Translations under genes and position numbers: made by a program
The notes under the pieces: model-generated
What the model was told of the DNA's origin: nothing
The model's database searches: none
Seen by the model: only the letters and a program-made list of their open reading frames with translations
Assembly: GCA_040757355.1 (NCBI GenBank)
Contig: JBFLWY010000001.1
Coordinates: 48,559 to 112,558 of the forward strand
Length of the DNA: 64,000 nucleotides
Direction: 5' to 3'
Source: DTYU01 sp040757355
Lineage (GTDB): Bacteria > Bacillota > Desulfotomaculia > Desulfotomaculales > Ammonificaceae
Part shown: one piece after another, positions 40,035-47,359 of the stretch
Numbering within the stretch: the first letter of the stretch is position 1
Layout: every line of letters starts with the position of its first letter

Positions 40035-40292
40035 ATGCACCGGGCTACAACCCGTTTCTGGAAGAGCTTTGCAAACCTGCCAAAACCTGTTCAAGACCTA
40101 TCGGAAAAGTGCTTTGAACTCCTTAAAACTAACCCATCGCATCCGTCCCTTCATTTCAAGAAAGCCGGCAAGTTTTGGTCAGTTCGAATCGGGCTTAATT
40201 GCAGAGCGCTTGCGGTAAAGGACGGCGAAGATTTTATCTGGGTTTGGATTGGAACGCATGACGAATATGAAAGAATGGTAAAAGAACGCTGA
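40035..40292 (+). CDS. RelE/ParE-superfamily toxin
   Basis: An 85-residue protein with the RelE-fold pattern: RFWKSFANLPKPVQDLSEKCFELLK, KKAGKFWSVRIGLNCRALAVKDGEDFIWVWIGTHDEYERMV. The final ..IGTHDEYE and the Arg in the central strand fit a type II toxin that cuts mRNA or targets gyrase. It overlaps none and follows the antitoxin by zero bases. Confidence 0.85.
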   Translation: MHRATTRFWKSFANLPKPVQDLSEKCFELLKTNPSHPSLHFKKAGKFWSVRIGLNCRALAVKDGEDFIWVWIGTHDEYERMVKER

Positions 40293-40400
40293 ACGATGAA
40301 CCTTCAACGCCGAACGCACCTTGCCTCACTTGTATACATTCGGATTCAAGAACCGTCCCTTGTTTTCCTGTAAACCCACCTTAAAAGTTCGGTAATATCA

Positions 40401-40446
40401 TTATACCGCAAAAAATTTTTTCTTCCGGGCGGAACTTTTTCCGGCG
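40401..40446 (+). repeat. TTCCGGGCGGAAC repeat, free-standing copy
   Basis: Same repeat as 39615-39660, in the gap between the last toxin-antitoxin pair and the S-layer gene. The two copies are direct repeats 786 bp apart that bracket the ParE-like module, so recombination between them would delete it. Confidence 0.9.
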
Positions 40447-40456
40447 GGGCGGTGTC

Positions 40457-40542
40457 TAATTAGTCAGGTAGCCGAGGAGAAATTCGCCAGTCCCGGCAGG
40501 AGAATGTCGGGGAATGGAGAATATTCCTCCTTCGGTTGCCGG
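40457..40542. repeat. Long imperfect hairpin in the S-layer leader
   Basis: GGTAGCCGAGGAG pairs with CTCCTTCGGTTGCC, and within it CCAGTCCCGGCA pairs with TGTCGGGGAATGG, giving a rod of about 30 bp with bulges and a loop GGAGAA. Could be a stabilising 5' UTR element or a further dispersed repeat family. Confidence 0.6.
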
Positions 40543-40849
40543 AGCAGTCGTTGGTAATCGGGGGTCAGTAGTCAGAAAAAGATGTAGGACACAGTGAATT
40601 CCTACAAATGAGTCTGACGACCGACTTCCGACGACCGACGACCGACAAAGGGGGGATGAGCCGGCAGTGACGGCCGCCGGGCCCAAGTTAGTTAAAAGGG
40701 GCAGCCCGCAGACGAGGGTAGGGCGCCGAACCGGCGCCGGGAAAAGCTCCATACTACCTCAAAACGATTCCCATGACCAGTAAGATTTGACCCAGAACTA
40801 CGAACTTCGAACTTCGAACTAACAAACTAATGTCAAGGAGGGAAAAAGC

Positions 40850-42925
40850 TTGATAAAAGCGCGCAAGAAATGGCTCTGCATCCTCGTAGCGCTGACGTTC
40901 CTGCTCGGCTTGATGCCGGTCAGCCCGGCGTTGGCTGCCGAGTACTTCGACATCTCGGGTTCTTACAACTACGTGGAGGCGGATGATAACCAGAATCTGG
41001 GTTCGGTGAGCGTTGTCTATGGCGATGACTTATCTTCTATTACAGGGGTCGTTTACGTTGAGGTTACCTTGCCATCGGATACCGACATGGATGAGGATGA
41101 CGATGTATCAATTACGAACGGCACCCTGCTCAGCCGGACTACCCGGAAGGTCCTTGTATTGGCTAGCACCAGTATGAGTGATACTACCGCTGTCACGGTA
41201 GACTTCCAGGAAGTTGACATTGATTCTGACTTTACGGGGAACGTCACGGCGGCGGTAAAGGTGTGGAACTATACCGGTTCCGGAATACAGTATGAAACCA
41301 CCGAAAACGTGACCATCGCCAAGATCGAGAGCACGGCGGTAACCATTTCTGCCGAGTCGCCGAAGCGGATAAGCGTCGGTTCGGACAAGGAAGGCGCGAA
41401 GATTACCATTGACGAGGAGACGCCGGGCGCGCTCGATGCTGATGATACCATCTCGCTGACAATCCAGAAGTCGGGTGTGAGCTGGGATTCCAGCACTCTC
41501 AGTACCAGCAATATCGTGTATACCGGCCTGACGATCAGCGACTGGGAGATTACCGGTGAGGACGACCAGACGCTCAATCTTACGGTGGGCACCGAGTCCA
41601 CAGCCGTGGCAGGCAGCATCGAGATCACGCCGCTCTTCATCGTTGAACCCGGTACCTCCGACGGCGACGTAAACGTCAAGGTCGGCGGCGACGTGGACGA
41701 GAAGACAGTGAAGGTTGCCGAGGTCGGCGCCGAGGCTGTTGATGTCGAGGTAGACGACGCGGACAAGGATACGGTTTACCTCGGCCAGAGCGCGACGCTG
41801 GATGATGTAGAAGTTACGCTGGATCCCGATACCAGCTTCGACGATGACGACTACATCACCATCACCCTGCCGGAGGGCCTCGAGTGGACCGATGACGATC
41901 CTCTGGTTGATGATTCCGCTAACCTGGATCCTGAGAAGCGGTACAATGATAACCAGAGCCTGTGGCTCTCCTTCTCGGCTGAAGAGGACGACGACATTGT
42001 GCTCGAGGACTTCGAGATCAGCGCGGATGCCGACGCGGCCGTCGGTGACCTGAAGATCACCTTCGGCGGTGCCGTGAGCGGCGAATACGTCATCGGCAAG
42101 GTGAAGGCGCCGGTCACCGCAGAGGCCGAGAAGGTTAACATCCAGCCGCTCGGCTCCAACCAAGCGGCCGGCAAGATCGTGATTAAAGAGGCTGCCGACG
42201 GTGCGCTGAAAGCTAACACGAACAGTGTGCTCGTCCTTGAGTTACCGATGGGTGTTGAGTGGAGCACTGCTCCTGACGTGGATGTCACGGAGGGTGACCT
42301 TGATCTTGGGACCGTCTCTATAGACGGGGCTGAATTGACTATTGATATCGACGGAGAGAGCGATGTAGCCAGCACGATCGAGATCACCAAGATCAAGTAC
42401 GACGTTGACAACCGGGCGGCCGCCGGCGACATCAAGGTGGAGATCAAGACCCAGGACGGTACCGGTGATGAGTACTTCGACGACGCTGAGGACGACGCCA
42501 TCGCCACTGTGGTGAACGCGGCCATCGTCTCGGCGACCAAGCGCGACAGCTCCTTCGTCATCGGCTCTACCACCTACACGGTGAACGGCGAGGAGCAGAC
42601 GATGGACGTGGCGCCGTACATCAAGGACGGCCGCACCTTCCTGCCCGTACGGTACGCGGCGCTGGCCTGCGGCGTTGACGAGGGCAACATCATCTGGGAC
42701 GGCGCTAAGAAGACCGTAACCCTGATCAAGGGCGACCGGGTTGTGCAGATGACCATCGGCTCCAAAGCGATGCTGATCAACGGCGCCTCCGTGACGATGG
42801 ACGTTGCGCCGGAGATCGTAGCCCCCGGCCGGACGATGCTGCCGCTGCGGTTCGTCGGCCAGGCGCTCGGCGCCACCGTCAACTGGGATGAGGCTAATCA
42901 GACGGTTACAATGAACGTACTCTAA
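40850..42925 (+). CDS. S-layer protein with copper-amine-oxidase-like C-terminal repeats
   Basis: A 691-residue exported, very acidic protein. Residues 1-29 are a signal peptide (cleavage after ALA). The middle 540 residues are beta-rich modules full of Asp and Thr (repeats such as ETPGALDADDTISLTI and EAADGALKANTNSVLVLELPMGVEW) that read like stacked Ig-like S-layer domains binding calcium. Residues about 577-691 carry paired copper amine oxidase N-terminal-type repeats (VNGEEQTMDVAPYIKDGRTFLPVRYAA and INGASVTMDVAPEIVAPGRTMLPLRFVG), a known wall-anchoring/surface domain of Peptococcaceae. TTG start with AAGGAGGG before it. High codon bias and its own terminator suggest strong expression as the main surface array; no SLH domains are seen. 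Confidence 0.85.
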   Translation: MIKARKKWLCILVALTFLLGLMPVSPALAAEYFDISGSYNYVEADDNQNLGSVSVVYGDDLSSITGVVYVEVTLPSDTDMDEDDDVSITNGTLLSRTTRKVLVLASTSMSDTTAVTVDFQEVDIDSDFTGNVTAAVKVWNYTGSGIQYETTENVTIAKIESTAVTISAESPKRISVGSDKEGAKITIDEETPGALDADDTISLTIQKSGVSWDSSTLSTSNIVYTGLTISDWEITGEDDQTLNLTVGTESTAVAGSIEITPLFIVEPGTSDGDVNVKVGGDVDEKTVKVAEVGAEAVDVEVDDADKDTVYLGQSATLDDVEVTLDPDTSFDDDDYITITLPEGLEWTDDDPLVDDSANLDPEKRYNDNQSLWLSFSAEEDDDIVLEDFEISADADAAVGDLKITFGGAVSGEYVIGKVKAPVTAEAEKVNIQPLGSNQAAGKIVIKEAADGALKANTNSVLVLELPMGVEWSTAPDVDVTEGDLDLGTVSIDGAELTIDIDGESDVASTIEITKIKYDVDNRAAAGDIKVEIKTQDGTGDEYFDDAEDDAIATVVNAAIVSATKRDSSFVIGSTTYTVNGEEQTMDVAPYIKDGRTFLPVRYAALACGVDEGNIIWDGAKKTVTLIKGDRVVQMTIGSKAMLINGASVTMDVAPEIVAPGRTMLPLRFVGQALGATVNWDEANQTVTMNVL

Positions 42926-42939
42926 ACGATGTACTCTCG

Positions 42940-42970
42940 GAGGGCTCGGGTTTTGTAAACCCGGGCCCTC
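42940..42970 (+). terminator. Terminator of the S-layer gene
   Basis: GAGGGCTCGGGTTT (42940-42953) pairs perfectly but for one base with AAACCCGGGCCCTC (42957-42970) around a 3-nt loop, then TTTAATTT. Fifteen base pairs past the stop codon. Confidence 0.85.
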
Positions 42971-42993
42971 TTTAATTTCACAAGATTTTACTG

Positions 42994-43022
42994 TTGACTT
43001 GGGAAATCTACATAGATATACT
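42994..43022 (+). promoter_or_regulatory. Sigma-A promoter of the TolC-like gene
   Basis: TTGACT (42994-42999), 17-bp spacer, TATACT (43017-43022), with a long AT-rich leader of about 75 bp to the start. Confidence 0.8.
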
Positions 43023-43098
43023 TATCTTAACAATAATTAAGCAAGTTAACTAATTAACCCTCGTACAACTAGTCTGCAAAGATTTAGGAGGATTCCAA

Positions 43099-44244
43099 AT
43101 GCGGTGGTTGCGGTTATCTATAGTGGCAATAATGCTGACAGCGGGAGTATTTCTTGGCGGCACCTCCTACGCTGCCACAGACACAACTGAACCCCGTGAC
43201 GGTCTCAGCCTCAGCGACGCAATTGTACTTGCGCTTGAGAACAATAAAGAGCTGGAGCAGGCTTCTCTCGAGGTAGAGGTTGCCAAGGAGACCCGTAAAG
43301 AAGTCTGGGAGACGTACAACACCTTCTTATTACAAACATACGTACCAGGGCAGAATATGTATGTAAGTATACCGACGGGTGAAGATCCGACAGGCCTTGT
43401 TTACGTCTCGAACTTCAACTGGGAAGTTGAGGAGCGGAACTATCTTGCGAAGATAGATTCGGTGGTAGCCGAGGTTTATAAAACGTACTACGGAATATTA
43501 CAGGGTTTGGAAGATGTTAAAGCAAAAGAACTTACCTTGCGCCAGAAAGAGACCCGGTTGTTCAACACCGAGTTGCGTTATAAGCTGGGAATGGAATCTC
43601 CAACAACTCTACAAGGGATGCAAACGGAAGTTGCCACAGCCAGGGCAGCGCTTACGCAGGCGAGAAATGAGCTTAATGTTAGTTATGCCGAGTTTGCTGA
43701 GCTTTTGGGCCTGCCAGTGGGGGAAAGACCCTCTCTGACAGACCAACCGCTTTATATACCTTTGGAACTTGAAGATCCGGACGAAGTTATCGAGGAGATC
43801 GCCGAAAACACCCCTGCAGTATGGATCGCGGAGGAAGCGGTAAGGCTTGAACGTTATACGTATGGTATGCTCCATGATTACGAGGTGGATAAAGCGGAGT
43901 TGGAAGCAGCAAAAGTATCAGTGGAAGTAGCAGAGGAGCAAATGCGTCAGTTGATCCGCAACCTCCATTCGTTGACCGCTTCATTAGAAGACTCCTATGC
44001 AAGTGCTACGGAAGGTTTACGGCTTGCGGAGGAATCCCTGCGGGTTGCTCGGCTGTACTACGAACTGGGAATGTCCACCCGTGCCGATCTCCTTGCTGCA
44101 GAAGCGGCTTTATCTGAGGCGAAAAAAGGTCTGCTTTCTCTCCAGTGCCAGCACGAGCTGATGAAAATGGCCTTCTATAAGCCCTGGACCGCAGGGGTGG
44201 TTTTGGGGAGCTCAACCGAAACCAGTTCAGGCACCTCTTCTTAA
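43099..44244 (+). CDS. TolC/OEP-like exported coiled-coil protein
   Basis: A 381-residue protein with a signal peptide (cleavage after SYA, residue 25) and two long coiled-coil halves with the outer-membrane-efflux-protein pattern (LSLSDAIVLALENNKELEQASLEVEVAKETRKEVWE, LEDVKAKELTLRQKETRLFNTELRYKLGMESPTTLQGMQTEV and, late, LRLAEESLRVARLYYELGMSTRADLLAAEAAL). The YKLGM/YELGM repeats are the TolC helical repeats. A TolC barrel needs an outer membrane; the beta segments here seem short, and the host should be monoderm. It could be a TolC-derived surface rod beneath the S-layer. AGGAGG precedes the ATG. Confidence 0.8.
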   Translation: MRWLRLSIVAIMLTAGVFLGGTSYAATDTTEPRDGLSLSDAIVLALENNKELEQASLEVEVAKETRKEVWETYNTFLLQTYVPGQNMYVSIPTGEDPTGLVYVSNFNWEVEERNYLAKIDSVVAEVYKTYYGILQGLEDVKAKELTLRQKETRLFNTELRYKLGMESPTTLQGMQTEVATARAALTQARNELNVSYAEFAELLGLPVGERPSLTDQPLYIPLELEDPDEVIEEIAENTPAVWIAEEAVRLERYTYGMLHDYEVDKAELEAAKVSVEVAEEQMRQLIRNLHSLTASLEDSYASATEGLRLAEESLRVARLYYELGMSTRADLLAAEAALSEAKKGLLSLQCQHELMKMAFYKPWTAGVVLGSSTETSSGTSS

Positions 44245-44308
44245 AACCACTCACCGTATTTAGGATTTCGTTCTAAAACGCGGCTTTGTTGGGGTTATAA
44301 AGGGAGAC

Positions 44309-44356
44309 AAAAAGAGGACAGGCAACTTTTTAAGAAAAGTAGCCAGTCCCCTTTTT
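44309..44356 (+). terminator. AAAAAGGGGAC-type hairpin terminator of the TolC-like gene
   Basis: AAAAAGAGGACAGGCAACTT pairs with AAGTAGCCAGTCCCCTTTTT (to 44356), T-rich on the right. It is about 65 bp past the stop codon. Same family as after recA and after the transposase. Confidence 0.75.
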
Positions 44357-44764
44357 ATTGTCCCCTTTTATTGCTTGACACCTGACCGATAGACTTTCCT
44401 TTGATATCCTTTGATATCAAGGGTTTGCGGGCGGGGAGAGTGACGTCCCACTACAAGCCATTTAATTCGGTAAACGAGGAACAAAGTAAAGCCTGCCCCT
44501 AAGACGATCAGCGTAGGAAAACGTCACTATGGACATTTCAATATCTTGGCGATCTGGAGTATCAGTTTCTTAACGCTGCAAGTAACGGTCTTGGTCAACT
44601 GTCCCGACAAGCGCGTTCTAATAGGCTCCAGTTTCTATCAATGAGCATCTGATTGATCATATGAAAATGATGGGAAACGTCAGGCGCGGACAAACGTTCA
44701 AAGTAATCCTTTTATATATCTTTGTAATTCGACACTTTATCCTATCTATCGCCTTATTCTCTCT

Positions 44765-44792
44765 TTGTCTATGTCGATATTTCATATATAAT
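44765..44792 (+). promoter_or_regulatory. Promoter of the dihaem lipoprotein gene
   Basis: TTGTCT (44765-44770), 16-bp spacer, TATAAT (44787-44792), about 37 bp before the start codon. Confidence 0.7.
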
Positions 44793-44828
44793 GTAGTTAA
44801 TTAAAGTATACAACGGGGAGGAAAATGG

Positions 44829-45197
44829 ATGCGAGGTATCGGATGGTTACTCATTGTAGCAATGCTTCTAATCGCCGGATTATTGTTTAGTGGTTGTGGC
44901 GGTAAAAAGACTGAGCCCGCGCCCCAGCCTCAGGTGGAACAACAGGCGCCGGAACCGGCGGTAGAGGAAGAACCTGCGGCAGAAGAAGAACCAGCACAGG
45001 AAGCGGCAACGGAGGAACCGGCCAAAGAAGATCCGGCCGAGGAGCCCGCCAAGGAAGAGCCGGAGCAGGCCGGTCCACCCACACAACCTGCTGGTCACGA
45101 CACTTTAGGAGATAACTGTATTGGTTGCCATTCGTCAACGCTGCCTGCCGGTCACCCCCAGGACAATTGCGCTGGTTGTCACCAACCCTCGAGCTAG
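44829..45197 (+). CDS. Dihaem c-type cytochrome lipoprotein
   Basis: A 122-residue surface lipoprotein. Signal peptide with lipobox FSGC (Cys23), then about 60 residues of Pro/Glu/Ala-rich stalk (EEPAAEEEPAQE, EEPAKEDPAEEPAKEEP), then two haem c sites CIGCH (97-101) and CAGCH (114-118). Each is preceded by an AGH, whose His may be the second haem ligand, in a repeated AGHxx..NCxGCH module. It should be anchored at the outer face of the membrane with the stalk lifting the haems through the wall. ATG with GGGGAGG. This class carries electrons at the surface of monoderm bacteria; its redox partner is not in the window. Confidence 0.88.
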   Translation: MRGIGWLLIVAMLLIAGLLFSGCGGKKTEPAPQPQVEQQAPEPAVEEEPAAEEEPAQEAATEEPAKEDPAEEPAKEEPEQAGPPTQPAGHDTLGDNCIGCHSSTLPAGHPQDNCAGCHQPSS

Positions 45198-45259
45198 GTT
45201 TTCGCTCCAATAGAGCAGATGATCCGTAGTTCGACTGCGGGATTAGGTTGACTTAAGAC

Positions 45260-45288
45260 CCCCGAGAAGTAGTTCTCGGGGTTTTTTT
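45260..45288 (+). terminator. Terminator of the dihaem lipoprotein gene
   Basis: CCCCGAGAA (45260-45268), loop GTAG, TTCTCGGGG (45273-45281), then seven T. Perfect 9-bp stem. Confidence 0.9.
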
Positions 45289-45290
45289 CA

Positions 45291-45335
45291 CAGTTGTCAG
45301 CAGTTGTCAGTTGTCAGGGGACGGTTCCTTGACAC
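45291..45335 (+). repeat. REP copy left of the RAYT transposase
   Basis: A CAGTTGTCAG array followed by GTCAGGGGACGGTTCCTTGACAC (about 45314-45335). Its reverse complement GAACCGTCCCC stands right after the transposase at 46210, so the gene is bracketed by inverted REPs. Confidence 0.85.
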
Positions 45336-45405
45336 ACTACTGTTTTCAGTGGTATAGTTTCCTCAGGCTGCCACTAAACCACGCTAAACGCGGAGAAGGA
45401 AACAT

Positions 45406-46206
45406 ATGCCGAGGCAAAAGAGGAGATTGAGTAAAAGCAAGGTCTATCATGTGATAATTAGAGGCAACGAAAGGAAAAAGATCTTCCTGGATGATGATGA
45501 CCGGATAAGGTTTATTAAAACCTTGTGGGATAAGAAAAAAGAAAAGCAATTTTCAGTATATGCTTATTGCCTGATGGATAACCATGTGCATCTGGTTATC
45601 GGTGAAAGTGATGGCACAATATCCAAGATAATGCAAGGAATAAACATAAGTTACGCCTATTATTTCAATAAGAAATACCGGCGGACGGGGCATCTCTTTC
45701 AGGATAGGTTCAAAAGTGAGGTAATTGAAAGCGATAACTATTTATTGGCGGCTATTCGCTATGTCCATAATAATCCTGTAAAAGCAAACGTCGTAACGGA
45801 GCCTTCAGCCTATAAATGGAGCAGTTACAATTTGTATATAAACAAGGATAATTCAGGTCGAAGGATAGATAAGGAAATAATACTTGAGATGTTTTCCAAC
45901 GATCGGGATAAAGCAATAGAGCTTTTTATTGGCCATACGAATGAGGGCAATGAAGATGTTTTCCTGGATCACGAAGATGCCGTGGATGAGGGCAGAACGA
46001 TACTGGATGAGAGGAGTGCAAGAGTTTTCATAGAGGATTTCCTCTGGGAAAGAAACCAGGAAGTTGAGGTATCAGTTTTGACCGAAAATAGGAATCTAAG
46101 GAATGAACTGATTCGTGATCTTAAGCAGAAATCGAATTTATCGGTTCGGCAAATTGCCGGTTTGCTGGGTGTAAATAGGGGAGTAGTCCAAAGGGTGAAA
46201 GTGTGA
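45406..46206 (+). CDS. REP-associated tyrosine transposase (RAYT, IS200/IS605-like Y1 family)
   Basis: A 266-residue single-copy-type Y1 transposase. Seen: the RAYT start YHVIIRGNERKKIFLDDDDR, the HUH metal motif in YCLMDNHVHLVI, the AYYFNKKYRRTGHLFQDRFKS block, and the catalytic-tyrosine helix YLLAAIRYVHNNPVKA. C-terminal about 60 residues contain a helix-turn-helix-like end (LIRDLKQKSNLSVRQIAGLLGVNRGVVQRVKV). The base composition is clearly more AT-rich than flanking genes, a sign of transfer. It is flanked by inverted REPs (45314-45335, 46203-46227). RAYTs move or maintain REP hairpins and cut them on the single strand. Confidence 0.93.
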   Translation: MPRQKRRLSKSKVYHVIIRGNERKKIFLDDDDRIRFIKTLWDKKKEKQFSVYAYCLMDNHVHLVIGESDGTISKIMQGINISYAYYFNKKYRRTGHLFQDRFKSEVIESDNYLLAAIRYVHNNPVKANVVTEPSAYKWSSYNLYINKDNSGRRIDKEIILEMFSNDRDKAIELFIGHTNEGNEDVFLDHEDAVDEGRTILDERSARVFIEDFLWERNQEVEVSVLTENRNLRNELIRDLKQKSNLSVRQIAGLLGVNRGVVQRVKV

Positions 46207-46275
46207 CAGAGAACCGTCCCCTGTCACCCGTCTGTCGTCCCCTGTCACCCGTCCCCTGTCACCCCTGTCACCCTA
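46203..46275. repeat. REP cluster right of the RAYT transposase
   Basis: GTGACAGAGAACCGTCCCCTGTCAC followed by three more GTCCCCTGTCACC words in tandem up to about 46275. This is the expected 'REPtron' layout of a RAYT with its own target repeats. Confidence 0.85.
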
Positions 46276-46336
46276 ACATTTCAAAAATAGGACAGAAGTT
46301 CAAAAAAGAGGACAGGTAACAAGTGGACAGCAGTTT

Positions 46337-46383
46337 AAAAAGGGGACAGGCAGCTTTTCCTTAAAGTAGCCTGTCCCCTTTTT
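46337..46383 (-). terminator. AAAAAGGGGACAGGC hairpin between RAYT and spore-coat gene
   Basis: AAAAAGGGGACAGGCAGCTTTT (46337-46358) pairs with AAAGTAGCCTGTCCCCTTTTT (46363-46383), with A- and T-runs at both ends; lies just past the stop of the CotF-like gene (46397), so it can terminate it. Confidence 0.8.
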
Positions 46384-46396
46384 ATGTGCCCTTTTC

Positions 46397-46804
46397 TTAC
46401 CAGCGGTGAGGTTCGCCCTCCGGTCTTCCGAAGCCGGCTTCCGGACGGGGACCGTATTCCGGGCGCACACCGGGCTGCGGGGTGTATTCCTGGTGTATCC
46501 CCGGTTGTGCTCCCCACTGACGCGCACCGGCCTGCGGGTTGAATTGCGGTTGCACTCCGGCACCGGGGGCCGCATACTGCTGCATTCCGGGCACGGTTCT
46601 CGCCATGTCAACCTGGTACCAGCCGCGCTGGTGCATTGCGTCGAAGACCATTTTGGCGCCCGCGATCTCGTCGTTCATCAGCCGGATAAAGGTGTTCCTT
46701 ATCTGGTCGTTCGAAGATTCGAGGGCAGCCCTGTTGTAATTCGTGGAGCAGTATTTTGCGTCTGCCAGGGTATCCGACAGGATGTCCTTGTCGTCAAGCC
46801 GCAT
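46397..46804 (-). CDS. CotF-like spore coat protein
   Basis: A 135-residue protein: residues 1-75 form the CotF helical hairpin (DKDILSDTLADAKYCSTNYNRAALESSNDQIRNTFIRLMNDEI..), then a low-complexity tail of Pro, Gly and Gln repeats (PGAGVQPQFNPQAG, QPGIHQEYTPQPGVRPEYGP). CotF proteins are part of the inner spore coat. GAGGAGG lies 8 bases before the ATG. Forms a likely operon with the next gene. Confidence 0.88.
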   Translation of the reverse strand: MRLDDKDILSDTLADAKYCSTNYNRAALESSNDQIRNTFIRLMNDEIAGAKMVFDAMHQRGWYQVDMARTVPGMQQYAAPGAGVQPQFNPQAGARQWGAQPGIHQEYTPQPGVRPEYGPRPEAGFGRPEGEPHRW

Positions 46805-46894
46805 TTTCCTACCTCCTCAAGAAAGGTTATTGTTTGCGTTTCAAAAAATCTGCTGAGCGCCTGCGCTTTTTGGGTAATCCTCAGGCAGTGGCTC

Positions 46895-47131
46895 CTAAAA
46901 GTAGGTCGTCGGGGTCTGTGGTGTCTGGGGTACGCCGGCCTGCCCGAGCAGGTTGTTGAGGGCGTTGACGTGCTGCTGGCTCACCTGTTGCACCTGATTG
47001 AGAAGTCCCTTAAGTGCGGGATCGTGGACCATTTCGGTGTAGCCGGACAGCTTTTTGACCCGTACCTGCTCGATATTCAGGCTGTCCCTGATCAGCAGTT
47101 TTTCCATTTCACTAATGCTGATTTGCGCCAT
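46895..47131 (-). CDS. Small coat-protein partner (CotF-like)
   Basis: A 78-residue helical protein (ISISEMEKLLIRDSLNIEQVRVKKLSGYTEMVHDPALKGLLNQVQQVSQQHVNALNNLL), resembling the other half of a CotF ferritin-like fold. The longer frame to 47257 is unsupported: AAGGAGG stands at the ATG at 47131. It lies 90 bp upstream of the CotF-like gene, same strand. In Peptococcaceae these occur as pairs. Confidence 0.8.
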   Translation of the reverse strand: MAQISISEMEKLLIRDSLNIEQVRVKKLSGYTEMVHDPALKGLLNQVQQVSQQHVNALNNLLGQAGVPQTPQTPTTYF

Positions 47132-47359
47132 TTTTTCCACCTCCTTCTGGTATTTTGCCACCGTACCAGGTACTCTATCCAACCGAGTTGAGGAAATTTC
47201 CTTCAAGTATGAGTTAATCACGGAAACCCCGCTTTCGGTCCAGGGACGACCGTTCACCCGATGCGCTTATCCTACGTTCCCAACCAATTTGAAACCCGGC
47301 TGCGGGGCCGGGTTCCTGATTATCACTTGCGGTTCTTGCCATAAAGCTACTTGACATGC

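Larger units (their letters stand above)
40293..40849. other. Long S-layer gene leader and repeat cluster
   Basis: 557 bp without a gene. In order: a CAAGAACCGTCCCTTG REP-like word (40347-40363), the TTCCGGGCGGAAC repeat (40401-40446), a long imperfect hairpin (about 40457-40542), CGACCGACTTCCGACGACC-type arrays, a GC-rich stem GGCGCC-N5-GGCGCC at about 40724-40740, and CGAACTTCGAACTTCGAAC just before the S-layer ribosome site. The open minus-strand frame here is a shadow. Confidence 0.6.
44245..44828. other. Gap with a REP terminator and unassigned sequence
   Basis: 584 bp. After the hairpin at 44309-44356, the rest shows no gene. A stem of TGACGT (44441) and ACGTCA (44521) encloses 75 bp of possible structured RNA. 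A promoter-like pair lies at 44765-44792. The DNA after 44500 is AT-richer than the neighbouring genes. Confidence 0.5.

Noticed and set aside
41108..42163. Long minus-strand frames of 351 and 240 codons opposite the S-layer gene
   Set aside because: They arise from the strong codon bias of the S-layer gene; no start sites or family resemblance.
40850..42925. SLH domains in the S-layer protein
   Set aside because: None is visible; the anchor region is of the copper-amine-oxidase-like repeat type.
44880..45098. Minus-strand frames opposite the dihaem lipoprotein
   Set aside because: Arg/Leu-rich shadows created by the Glu/Pro-rich stalk codons.
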